This document shows positions 1 through 7,321 of a stretch of 39,216 nt of DNA, in pieces (positions within the stretch are counted from its first letter, which is position 1; each line of letters starts with the position of its first letter). This DNA comes from an uncultured Lachnospiraceae bacterium (GTDB lineage: Bacteria; Bacillota; Clostridia; Lachnospirales; Lachnospiraceae): assembly GCA_902770965.1 (NCBI GenBank), contig CACXUY010000013.1:1-39216 (forward strand). The letters are read 5' to 3'. The notes beneath the pieces are model-generated. The model ran no database searches, had not been told where the DNA came from, and was given only the letters and a program-made list of their open reading frames with translations. The position numbers were made by a program, and so were the translations under genes.

Positions 1-708
1 TATAGTTTTTTCCATATCGGAGTTTTCAACAATATCAGTGAGTTCATCGGTTTCGGGATGTTCAGCAATATCCGTGAACTCGTCGGTTTCGGGATGTTCA
101 GCAATATCCGTGAACTCGTCGGTGTCAGGATGCTCGTCAATATCCGTGAAATCATCAGTATCAGAAGTCTCACCAGTATCAGAAGTCTCACCAGTATCAG
201 AAGTCTCACCAGTATCTGAACTCTCCTCAACGTCAGATTTTTCATCTATAACAGGGGTCTCATCAAGGACAGTATTTTCGTCAACATCAGAGCTATCATC
301 TACAGCGGGGATCTCTTCAAGGCCGTATTCCTCTTTGATATCAGATCTCTCTGTGACAGAGGCCTCTTCAGAAACAGGCGCACCCTCATTAACAGGCATA
401 TCCTCAGCAACAGGCGTTTCTTCATCAGCTGGTACATCCTCAGCAACAGGCGTTTCTTCATCAGCTGGTACATCTTCAGCAACAGTCGTTTCTTCATCAG
501 CTGGTACATCTTCAGCAACAGGCGCGTCTTCTTTAGAAAGCGGCTCTTCTTTAACCGGTGGTGCTTCTTTAACCGGTGGTTCTTCTATAATAGGAAGAAA
601 CAAATGGGGAGACTGCTGGCAGACAGGACATTTCTCCAAATCGGAGAAAGACATCCCTTCAGCTTCTTCATCAAAGACATATCCACATATCCTGCATTTG
701 TACTTCAT
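1..708 (-). CDS. Rubredoxin-like domain protein with acidic tandem-repeat tail (partial, runs off left edge)
   Basis: 236 residues are visible; the stop lies beyond the left edge. The first 31 residues form a short rubredoxin-type iron or zinc knuckle: Cys5-x2-Cys8-GY and Cys27-PV-Cys30. From about residue 40 the protein is almost entirely Glu/Asp/Pro/Thr/Ser arranged as tandem repeats: 12-residue units such as PVAEDVPADEET, then 6-residue SDTGET units, then 12-residue TDIAEHPETDEF units. At DNA level these are 36-bp and 18-bp repeats. The start ATG is preceded by AGGAGG at 716-721 with good spacing. The opposite strand also stays open through the repeats (38-727) but has no domain and is a shadow. 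Short rubredoxin domains often sit at the N-terminus of electron-transfer enzymes, but nothing here shows what follows, so the full function is unknown. The Cys pattern and start are clear; the role is not. Confidence 0.82.
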   Translation of the reverse strand, partial: MKYKCRICGYVFDEEAEGMSFSDLEKCPVCQQSPHLFLPIIEEPPVKEAPPVKEEPLSKEDAPVAEDVPADEETTVAEDVPADEETPVAEDVPADEETPVAEDMPVNEGAPVSEEASVTERSDIKEEYGLEEIPAVDDSSDVDENTVLDETPVIDEKSDVEESSDTGETSDTGETSDTGETSDTDDFTDIDEHPDTDEFTDIAEHPETDEFTDIAEHPETDELTDIVENSDMEKTI

Positions 709-903
709 AAATCGGCCTCCTTTTTAATAATAGGTATAGTCTGAATAAATAAATAATGTAGAAAACAGTGATATTGGGCAATAACAGGAAAAACAGGCAA
801 ATAAATTATAGGGATACTATCAATTCGAGCAACAGGTAGATCGTATTATTAACTGAGCGATACGTTACAAAAACGGTGCATAACAAAAAATCATATATGA
901 CTT

Positions 904-932
904 ATTATACTATCGTGTGTGATATCTCGCAA
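904..932 (-). promoter_or_regulatory. Likely promoter of the rubredoxin-like gene
   Basis: Reading on the minus strand, TTGCGA (932-927) and TATAAT (909-904) are separated by exactly 17 bp. This would give a 5' UTR of about 190 nt. A second weaker set (TTGCTC-16-TATAAT) lies closer to the gene, so the true start site is uncertain. Confidence 0.5.
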
Positions 933-1264
933 GAAAAGTGTAAGCTCATCTCGGATTTTTTGCCGTTATAATCATAAAATGACATAAATATTACAAAATG
1001 AGTTCGGGGCTTGATAAGGCAACAGTCAAACGATATAATGAATTCCAGATGCGTGAATCGACGGAGATGAAACTGTATAGTTCAGATGAATCGATATTTA
1101 CTCAATTCTGACGTTTATTTATCTATTTAAGCTTGCTGCCGGTTCTGCTTGATTACGCGAACCGTTATTCAGAAATCACCAACCACCAGTTCAACCGGTG
1201 ATTGGTGACTTAACAACATGGCTTCCATAACTATAGAAAAAGATTACAGAAGAAAGGAATCAGG
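933..1264. other. Intergenic region, AT-rich, with one long imperfect inverted repeat
   Basis: No gene is seen. The only structure is an inverted repeat with 15-bp arms at 1175-1189 and 1195-1209 around TTCAA. As minus-strand RNA all 15 positions pair (three G-U wobbles); as plus-strand RNA three positions mismatch. No T-run follows on either side, so it is not a normal terminator. Confidence 0.4.
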
Positions 1265-2512
1265 GTGAGTAAGAAAAACAGCTATATTATCTTTGGGGTT
1301 ATGATCCTTGCGGCGCTTGTTATGACAGTGATCGGATACCGCATGGGCAGGGAATTCGGATATCGCGCCGGGATGGAAGCAGGGCAAGGCAGCGTCTCCG
1401 AGCATGGTCAAACGCGGCCGGGTCAGGAGCAGGAGGATCAGCTTCAGCCGGGTCAGGAGCAGGATGGTCAGTCCCGCGTGGGCGGACCGCAGGTGAGTGA
1501 AGCTCAAGAGCTGCTCTTCAACCTCAACCGCAGCAGTATTGAGAATATAGATGTGGAGGGAGGCACGGTTTACGTTATCGGCCATCAGAGTCCTGATTCG
1601 GATACAGTATGCAGCGCCATAGCTTACGCTCGGCTGCTGACCATGCTTGGGGTGAATGCTGAAGCGGCAGTCACAGATAAACTAAACAATGAGACGGCTT
1701 TTATTCTGAGGGAAGCGGGTGTGAAAGCACCGCCTGTGTTGGAAGATGCCTCAGGGAAAGACATTTTCCTGGTTGACCACAGCGAATATGCACAGGCTGC
1801 CGAGGGGATGGAGGATGCGCACATAGTCGGAATACTGGATCATCACGGGGTCGGCAGTGTTACAACAGGATACCAGATCGTCTATGAAGCGCGGCCTATA
1901 GGAGCGACGGCAACTATTGTGTGGCTGGATTACTTGAATTATGGACTCGAAGTCGATAAGACGACTGCTTTTGTGCTGTTGGGCGCGGTCTTGTCTGATA
2001 CTGACAATCTGGCCGGTTCGACTGTGACATACGCGGATAAGCAGGCCGTATCGACACTAGCCGATATCGCGGGAGTGGAGGATGTCGATGGCTTGGCAAG
2101 GAAGCTTCATGAGATGAGCTTGTCCTACGAGGGCATGACCGATGAAGACATACTGTTCTCCGATTACAAGGAATACGAAGTGAGCGGGGTAAAATTCGGG
2201 ATCGGCTCAGTAGGTGCTATTGACGAGAAGACGGCAGAAGAGCTCGCCGGACGGATGAAGACGGCTATGCAGGATGGCTTTAAAACGAGGGATGTAAGCC
2301 TTATGTATGCCTTGGTCGGTATCAGGGAGAATGGAGAGAAGATAGACTACGTTGTGCCATACGATGAAATGTCAAGGCAGGTATTGGAAGAGGCGTTCCC
2401 TCAGCATGAGATGTACGGCGAGACGGCGTTTGTCTTCCCCAAAGGACTGGGAAGAAAGACGAAATTTGTCCCCGGATTGACGGAGTATCTCGCAGCGCAT
2501 CCGAAGGAGTAA
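1265..2512 (+). CDS. Membrane-anchored family II inorganic pyrophosphatase-like protein (DHH/DHHA2)
   Basis: 415 residues, GTG start with AAAGGA about 8 nt upstream. Residues 6-25 are one hydrophobic segment, probably an uncleaved anchor. Residues 40-80 form a Gln/Gly/Glu/Pro linker with a repeated PGQEQ motif. The rest matches Mn-dependent family II pyrophosphatase: His107-x2-PDSD (107-113), VDHSE (170-174), DHH (192-194), SDTD (244-247) and the C-terminal DHHA2 substrate motif GRKTKFVP near 396-403 (family form SRKKQVVP). Known family members are soluble and about 310 residues long; the N-terminal extension accounts for the extra length. It should hydrolyse pyrophosphate or a related phosphoester at the membrane. 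The changes in the usual NPDTD and RKKQ motifs leave open a different substrate. Neighbours do not suggest a pathway. Confidence 0.85.
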   Translation: MSKKNSYIIFGVMILAALVMTVIGYRMGREFGYRAGMEAGQGSVSEHGQTRPGQEQEDQLQPGQEQDGQSRVGGPQVSEAQELLFNLNRSSIENIDVEGGTVYVIGHQSPDSDTVCSAIAYARLLTMLGVNAEAAVTDKLNNETAFILREAGVKAPPVLEDASGKDIFLVDHSEYAQAAEGMEDAHIVGILDHHGVGSVTTGYQIVYEARPIGATATIVWLDYLNYGLEVDKTTAFVLLGAVLSDTDNLAGSTVTYADKQAVSTLADIAGVEDVDGLARKLHEMSLSYEGMTDEDILFSDYKEYEVSGVKFGIGSVGAIDEKTAEELAGRMKTAMQDGFKTRDVSLMYALVGIRENGEKIDYVVPYDEMSRQVLEEAFPQHEMYGETAFVFPKGLGRKTKFVPGLTEYLAAHPKE

Positions 2513-2613
2513 GAAGAAAAATAAAAGGAAAGGATATTTTCGTTTTTTGACCGGCATCAGAATTGATATTTGGTATGATCTCAGCCTTTCTAATTTGATC
2601 TAAAAAAGAAGTG

Positions 2614-2647
2614 GGTCTGCCGCACATATGATTATGTGCGGCAGACC
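2614..2647 (-). terminator. Hairpin terminator between convergent genes
   Basis: Perfect 15-bp stem (GGTCTGCCGCACATA and its complement) with a TGAT loop. On the minus strand it is followed after a few bases by CTTCTTTTTT, so it best ends the ANTAR/glutamate synthase operon. It lies 100 nt past the plus-strand gene, where only an A-run follows. Confidence 0.75.
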
Positions 2648-2745
2648 AAAAGTACATTATAAACAAAAGGGTATAGCATATGGACAGTCATCTGCTATGC
2701 CTTTTTTGTTTAAGGCTACGAGCCAAGAGCTGTGGGGCAAGCTTG

Positions 2746-3345
2746 CTAGCAGCCACGTCTCCCTATGTATGTCCCTATGATTTCTTCGGCGACCTTGCGC
2801 CGGGAAATACATCGGTCCATGGCTTGTTTTTCGATGTAGCGGTGGGCGTGTGGCTCGTCCATCTTCAGCTCGGAGATCAGTACCCACTTGGCGCGGTTGA
2901 CGATGCGGATCTCCTCCATTTTCTCTTCCACGGACAGATTCTTTTTCTCCATCTGTTTAGTTCGCTCGCGGGCGCTTTCCATCCATCCCAGTGCCAATGC
3001 CAGAATCTGCCTGGAAATCGGCTTGGGAAGCGCAAACACGCCATGGGTGACAATACGATAGAAGGTATCCTCGTACAGCTCTGTCCGGATGATGAGAAGA
3101 ACAACGGCGCCGATATGGCCTGCCGCATCAATTGCGAAACGAATGCCCGTATCATCAGGAAGAGGAGAATTGATGATGAGAAAATCGTATTTCTGATCGT
3201 TCCACAGACGTTTCGCAGTGCTGACGCTGCTGACGATCTTGATCGGATGATAATGTGATTCGTTCAGGAATGATGAAAGAGCGGTATTCAGTTTTTCTGC
3301 CGAGGATACGACGAGAACGCTGTAGCTTCGTTCTTCCAGACTCAT
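2746..3345 (-). CDS. ANTAR-domain RNA-binding antiterminator with pseudo-receiver (NitR-like)
   Basis: 199 residues. The start is ATG at 3345, preceded by GAAAGGGA; a longer open frame upstream is repeat-derived and unlike any protein. Residues 8-115 have the layout of a response-regulator receiver (LVV near 11, LPKP with Lys108), but the phosphoacceptor position in LIINSPLPDD is Asn59, not Asp. Residues 120-140 are likely coiled coil, and 140-190 match the ANTAR helical bundle (RAKWVLISELKMDE...A). ANTAR proteins bind twin hairpins with hexanucleotide loops and prevent termination. Two leaders in this window, before glnN and before the glutamate synthase operon, carry such hairpins, and this gene closes the latter operon directly after glnA. 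In Clostridium an ANTAR protein (NitR) next to glnA controls nitrogen genes the same way. With Asn59, control is probably not by phosphorylation. Confidence 0.9.
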   Translation of the reverse strand: MSLEERSYSVLVVSSAEKLNTALSSFLNESHYHPIKIVSSVSTAKRLWNDQKYDFLIINSPLPDDTGIRFAIDAAGHIGAVVLLIIRTELYEDTFYRIVTHGVFALPKPISRQILALALGWMESARERTKQMEKKNLSVEEKMEEIRIVNRAKWVLISELKMDEPHAHRYIEKQAMDRCISRRKVAEEIIGTYIGRRGC

Positions 3346-3411
3346 AGGCTGATCCCTTTCATAAACTGACTGGATACAGGTAAATGCGCAGACAGCGGTT
3401 AGACCAGACAC

Positions 3412-3491
3412 GGCATCGCACAGTCGGTAACAGCGGCATGCGGTCAGGCATGGCATCGTGCGGTCAGTCACAGCGGCAATACGGCCGGTTA
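3412..3491. repeat. Degenerate 40-bp tandem repeat between glnA and the ANTAR gene
   Basis: Two adjacent 40-bp units (3412-3451 and 3452-3491) each begin GGCATCG and contain ACAGCGGCA. A third fragment, TGCGGTCAGGCA, recurs at 3500-3511 across the end of glnA. The repeat fills the 160-bp gap within the operon. Confidence 0.6.
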
Positions 3492-3505
3492 CATAAAATA
3501 TGCGG

Positions 3506-4714
3506 TCAGGCATTGCAGTATATAGACAATATCCTTTCAGGAATATGCGTCTTGATAAAATCGCTGGCGGTAGCGGCGGCACAGGCCTCTGCATAGCTTG
3601 CGGGAAGCTTCTCAAACCGGGACAGGACCTGAGGCTCCGCCAGATAAAGGTTGATGTCCGCCGGTTCAGGCAAGGTCCGTTGATTCTCTATGCCGTCGAG
3701 CGCCGCATATATCATAAGGGCAAAAGCCAGATAAGGATTCGCGCAAGGATCCGGCGAGCGGAGTTCGGCTCTGCGGTATTCTCCGATTGCAGCTGGGATG
3801 CGTACCAGCTGGGAACGGTTTTCTGCGGACCAGGATACATAGCCCGGAGCCTTCTGGCTTCCCAGACGATTATAAGAAGCATACTGCGGATTCATGAAAA
3901 CCGTCATCGGCCTCACGTTGGCAAGTATTCCGGCAATCATATAAGAGAACAGATCATCCCGGAACGGCTTCATGGAGATGTTGATGTGGAAGCCGTTTCC
4001 GGCAGCGTTTTCCAACGGCTTCGGCGAGAAATCAGCGCATAACCCATAGCGGCTGGCGATAGTTTTTACGACTCTCTGGAAGGTCTGCGCATGGTCGGCC
4101 GCGGCCAAGGCGTTTGAGTAGCGGAAATCTATCTCGTTTTGACCCGGACCTTCTTCGTGATGAGAGCTTTCGGTGCGGATTCCCATCTGCTCCAGGGTAA
4201 GGCATATGTCGCGGCGGATGCTCTCGCCCTGGTCATCCGGGGCGATGTCCATGTATCCCGCCCTGTCACAAGGTATTTTTGTGGCCTTGCCGTTGTCGTC
4301 GAGCAGGAAGAGATAGAATTCAAGCTCTGCTCCGAAGGTGAAGGATAAGCCTGACTGTTCCGCTTTATTCATGGCGTCCTTAAGCAATTGCCGCGTGTCG
4401 CATTCAAAGGGGGAGCCGTTCGGATATGTGATAGAAGAAAACATCTGAACCACACGCCCATGCTCAGGATGCCAGGGCAGGGGCATCAGGCTGTCGGTCT
4501 CGGGATGCAGCAGCAGGTCGCTGTGTGCCTCATCGCCGAAGCCCTTGATAGCGGAAGCGTCGAACGCTATGCCGGTCTCGAAAGCCCGGGGAAGCTCATC
4601 AGGCATGATCGATATATTTTTCTGCTTTCCGAAAACGTCACAGAAAGCAAGGCGGATGAATTTTACGTCCTCCTCTTGAATATACTGAATGATCTCTTCC
4701 TTTGTATAATTCAT
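3506..4714 (-). CDS. glnA: Glutamine synthetase, type I-like, short form
   Basis: 402 residues; catalyses ATP-dependent amidation of glutamate by ammonia in the cytosol. Family motifs are present in order: FTFGAELEFYLF (metal-binding Glu), HHEEGPGQNEIDFRY, NGFHINIS (in place of the usual GxGxHxH form), a PGYVSWSAENRSQLVRIP block with the substrate Arg, and ELRSPDPCANPYLAFA near the C-terminus. Type I enzymes usually have about 440-470 residues, so this is a compact, divergent member. Relaxed substrate specificity, as in glutamate-amine ligases, cannot be excluded. Start ATG has AGGAGG 7 nt upstream. It lies 18 bp after the GXGXG glutamate synthase subunit and upstream of the ANTAR regulator, so glutamine synthetase and glutamate synthase are co-transcribed as a GS-GOGAT unit. 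Confidence 0.92.
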   Translation of the reverse strand: MNYTKEEIIQYIQEEDVKFIRLAFCDVFGKQKNISIMPDELPRAFETGIAFDASAIKGFGDEAHSDLLLHPETDSLMPLPWHPEHGRVVQMFSSITYPNGSPFECDTRQLLKDAMNKAEQSGLSFTFGAELEFYLFLLDDNGKATKIPCDRAGYMDIAPDDQGESIRRDICLTLEQMGIRTESSHHEEGPGQNEIDFRYSNALAAADHAQTFQRVVKTIASRYGLCADFSPKPLENAAGNGFHINISMKPFRDDLFSYMIAGILANVRPMTVFMNPQYASYNRLGSQKAPGYVSWSAENRSQLVRIPAAIGEYRRAELRSPDPCANPYLAFALMIYAALDGIENQRTLPEPADINLYLAEPQVLSRFEKLPASYAEACAAATASDFIKTHIPERILSIYCNA

Positions 4715-4732
4715 GTCATCCTCCTGTAAATA

Positions 4733-5452
4733 TCAGTTTGCGACATACAGCTGACGGTAGGGATTGTTGGTGTCCGGCGTCAGCACGGTAAAATGATGGG
4801 ATAAAATATATTCTATATCATACCCGAAAATATCGCAAAACTCTACAAGATAAGACCGAAGTTCCTTTTTGTCCGCTTCGTCCGCCGATCTTACGACGAC
4901 CTGCTTCGGAAATACGACGTCCCTGCATTCCGAGCGCAGGAACATCTTTCCCCCGTGCATCCCGGTGCCGGGGAAATACCCCACGATTTTTTCCTGAGGA
5001 GTGAACAGGTTCAGCACGATGATCACCCCGCCGGCCTGGTATTCCCCCAGAAAGCTCCCCGCTTTACCGCCGATGACCATGAGCGGCTTCTTGTCCTGAT
5101 AGGCCTTCATATTTATTCCGGTGCGGTAGCCCGCATCGCCATTCACGAATATCTTCCCACCGCGCATGGCATAGCCCGCGACGTCGCCGATATTGCCATG
5201 TATCAGGATGGCACCATCGTTCATGGTGTCGCCCACTGCGTCCTGCGCACTTCCCATGACTTCAATGGTTCCGCCGTTCAGATATGCCCCGAGGGCATTG
5301 CCGGGAACTCCGTGAATCTTGATATCCTTTCCATCCATGCCCGCGGCGATAAAGCGCTGTCCGCAGCAGTCGGTGATAGTGCAGCCGGAGGAACAGTGCC
5401 TGATAGCATCGTTGAGTTTCTTGTGGTCCATTTCTCCTGCGTTGATAAGCAT
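4733..5452 (-). CDS. Glutamate synthase GXGXG (GltB3-like) subunit
   Basis: 239 residues. The protein is a right-handed beta-helix of GXGXG type: repeating turns such as IKIHGVPGNALGAYLNGG, IEVMGSAQDAVGDTMNDG and ILIHGNIGDVAGYAMRGG. It corresponds to the C-terminal domain of the large glutamate synthase subunit, separate here as in archaeal-type enzymes. It likely forms the scaffold holding the amidotransferase and FMN domains encoded upstream. Start ATG at 5452 lies 4 bp after the previous stop, with GGAAGGA about 12 nt upstream. A longer in-frame reading back to 5518 runs antiparallel to no domain and overlaps the upstream gene, so it is not preferred. Confidence 0.9.
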   Translation of the reverse strand: MLINAGEMDHKKLNDAIRHCSSGCTITDCCGQRFIAAGMDGKDIKIHGVPGNALGAYLNGGTIEVMGSAQDAVGDTMNDGAILIHGNIGDVAGYAMRGGKIFVNGDAGYRTGINMKAYQDKKPLMVIGGKAGSFLGEYQAGGVIIVLNLFTPQEKIVGYFPGTGMHGGKMFLRSECRDVVFPKQVVVRSADEADKKELRSYLVEFCDIFGYDIEYILSHHFTVLTPDTNNPYRQLYVAN

Positions 5453-5456
5453 ATAC

Positions 5457-6689
5457 TTACACCGTCCTTCCGAATTTTTCCGTCCGCGTCTTGCGAGAAA
5501 AAGCGGCGGTCGTAGCATTTTTCTTCATGAGTTCGAAGTCGACCGAAGACAAGGGCGTTTGCTCGCGGATCATAGAAGTGTAGATGCCGGCTCGTTCGTC
5601 ACATCCTATCAGCACGAAGCCCTTCAGCCTGTCATCCTCCGTATAGAGGCGCTTGATGGAACGATCATTCTTTTCCTCATACATTTTACCGGCGTATGTG
5701 CCTGCGGTCATGGCGTGAAGGCCGAAAAAGCCGATGGAGTTCATGGGGATCGCTTTGTCAAATACAGCGTTGCCCCCTGCCATATTTACCCCGGCGACGA
5801 AGCCTTGGAATGCCGCGTTCGGAAGGATAGCCAAAACCTTTCCTGTTCCTGAGGAAAGATCCTCGGACTCGGTGCAATCTCCCGCCGCATATATTCCTTC
5901 GATGGAAGTCTCCATACTGGAGTTCACGAGCATCCCCCGGTTGACCTCGCCGCCGATCTCCTTCAGCAGAGCTGTGTTGGGACGGACGCCGACCGCCAGT
6001 ACCAGCACATCAAAATCAACGATGGTGCCGCTTTTCATAATCGCTGTATCTTTATCGAAACGGCTTACGCTGTCTCCCAAAAGGAAGCGCATGCCATGTT
6101 TCTCAAGATGCCTTTGCATCATTGATGCACACTCCGCATCAAGGATACTGGAGAGGATGCGGTCCGCCAGATCGCAGACAGTGATGCTTTTCGTTCGTCC
6201 GCTAATGCCTTCGGCACATTTCAGGCCGATGAGGCCCGCCCCTATGATAAGGACCTTTGTATTCTCATCAACGTCCTGCTCCAACGACAGGGCGTCATCG
6301 AGCGTCATGAAGGTGTGCTTCCGGGAAACATTATCCAGCCCTTCCATCTTAGGTATGAAGGGAGAGGAGCCGACCGCAAGGCACAGCGCGTCGTAGGGGA
6401 GTATTTCGCCGTTGTCCAGTCCGACTGTCTTTTTGTCTTTATGGATATGGACAGCCTTCTGCCCATACAGCACGGCTGCCTTCATCCGCTGATAAAAACC
6501 GTCCTTGCGGTAGCCCATATTCTCGGGAACGGTTTTGTTTTCCAGATAATATGAGATGAGAGGCCGGCAATAGGCCTCATGCTTTTCCTCTGAAATTACG
6601 GTGATGGAGCCATCGGAGTCAATACTTCTTATGCCTTCGATACAGTTGGCAGCGGCGGCCCCGTTTCCGGCAATGACATATTTTTTCAT
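5457..6689 (-). CDS. FAD-dependent NAD(P)H oxidoreductase of the glutamate synthase operon
   Basis: 410 residues with the two-dinucleotide fold of rubredoxin/nitrite-reductase-type NADH oxidoreductases: FAD site AGNGAAAANCIEGI (residues 7-20), NAD(P) site IIGAGLIGLKCAEGI (about 149-163), and FAD motif GIYAAGDCTE (about 265-274). Its start overlaps the ferredoxin stop by one base (TGATG), so translation is coupled. In this context it should pass electrons from NAD(P)H through the ferredoxin to the Fe-S/FMN synthase subunit, replacing the usual GltD subunit, which it does not closely resemble. Which nicotinamide is used cannot be read from the sequence. Role by neighbourhood is inference; the fold is clear. 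Confidence 0.9.
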   Translation of the reverse strand: MKKYVIAGNGAAAANCIEGIRSIDSDGSITVISEEKHEAYCRPLISYYLENKTVPENMGYRKDGFYQRMKAAVLYGQKAVHIHKDKKTVGLDNGEILPYDALCLAVGSSPFIPKMEGLDNVSRKHTFMTLDDALSLEQDVDENTKVLIIGAGLIGLKCAEGISGRTKSITVCDLADRILSSILDAECASMMQRHLEKHGMRFLLGDSVSRFDKDTAIMKSGTIVDFDVLVLAVGVRPNTALLKEIGGEVNRGMLVNSSMETSIEGIYAAGDCTESEDLSSGTGKVLAILPNAAFQGFVAGVNMAGGNAVFDKAIPMNSIGFFGLHAMTAGTYAGKMYEEKNDRSIKRLYTEDDRLKGFVLIGCDERAGIYTSMIREQTPLSSVDFELMKKNATTAAFSRKTRTEKFGRTV

Positions 6690-7126
6690 CAGGCTTCACC
6701 TCGCTCCTCGTAAATTATGGCCCGGTTAGGGCAGCCCTTAACGCAGGCAGGTTCGCCGCAGGCATTTTCAAGACATAATTCGCATTTTTGCATAACGCCG
6801 TTCTCATCAGGCGTCAGGGCACCGTAGGGACATACGAGGATGCAGGTGTAGCAGCTGACGCAGCGGCTGCGGTCAATCTTGACTACCTCGCCGTCTTTTG
6901 AGATGGCTCCTGCTATGCAGCTTTTGACGCAGATCGGATCCTCGCAGTGTCTGCATGATACGGCATAGGTTATCTTGTCATGTCCTTCAATGTGGATGCG
7001 CGGATAGATGGGTTTGCCTTTGAGGGCCAGTACCATGTCCGGCAGTCCTGAATTTGCGAAGGCACAGTTATATTCGCACAGATGGCATCCAAGACACCAT
7101 TGTTCGTCGACGTAGACACGTTTCAT
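6689..7126 (-). CDS. Ferredoxin-like electron carrier, four [4Fe-4S] clusters (HycB/DmsB type)
   Basis: 145 residues with sixteen cysteines in four groups: CLGCHLCEYNC, CRHCEDPICVKSC, CVSCYTCILVC and CELCLENACGEPACVKGC. This is the pattern of HycB/DmsB-type electron-transfer subunits. It sits between the FMN/Fe-S synthase gene and the FAD reductase, overlapping the latter by one base, so it probably wires the flavin reductase to the synthase. The gap to the upstream gene is unusually long for the operon (195 bp) and carries three hairpins. The start ATG follows AATGGAGATAAT, a good ribosome binding site. Confidence 0.92.
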   Translation of the reverse strand: MKRVYVDEQWCLGCHLCEYNCAFANSGLPDMVLALKGKPIYPRIHIEGHDKITYAVSCRHCEDPICVKSCIAGAISKDGEVVKIDRSRCVSCYTCILVCPYGALTPDENGVMQKCELCLENACGEPACVKGCPNRAIIYEERGEA

Positions 7127-7149
7127 ATATTATCTCCATTTATCATTTC

Positions 7150-7191
7150 GTAACTCTTCGGCATCCCGAGTATGGGGTGCTGAAGAGTAAC
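7150..7191. repeat. Dispersed hairpin repeat (family 1), intercistronic copy
   Basis: Arms GTAACTCTTCGGCATCCC (7150-7167) and GGGGTGCTGAAGAGTAAC (7174-7191) around GAGTAT. They match the longer copy at 13076-13141 and relatives elsewhere. The differences between arms remain pairable as G-U wobbles in plus-strand RNA. Confidence 0.75.
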
Positions 7192-7228
7192 ATTATTTCT
7201 ATTTATTATTTTCGTTTATTATTTACAT

Positions 7229-7305
7229 TACGCCGCTTAAATCTGGCGGCGTATAGTATTTTTCAACTGTATGGTTGTTTGGCATTTAAGTCATCCAACC
7301 GTACA
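7229..7305. other. Two further hairpins within the glutamate synthase operon
   Basis: Perfect 8-bp stem TACGCCGC/GCGGCGTA (7229-7253), then a 10-bp stem TGTATGGTTG/CAACCGTACA with one wobble (7268-7305), just after the stop of the FMN subunit gene. Neither is followed by a strong T-run on the minus strand. They may be RNA processing or stability elements that set subunit ratios. Confidence 0.55.
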
Positions 7306-7321
7306 TGTAGAGTATTTTAAG

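Noticed and set aside
1-560. CRISPR-like regular repeats
   Set aside because: Repeats are contiguous and in frame with a protein, with no unique spacers.
38-727. Open frame on the plus strand, Ser/Val/Thr-rich
   Set aside because: It is the complement of the repeats in the rubredoxin-like gene; the minus frame has a start, RBS and metal-binding motif.
3346-3615. N-terminal extension of the ANTAR protein
   Set aside because: It translates the degenerate 40-bp repeat and overlaps the end of glnA; the ATG at 3345 has its own RBS and gives a normal-length protein.
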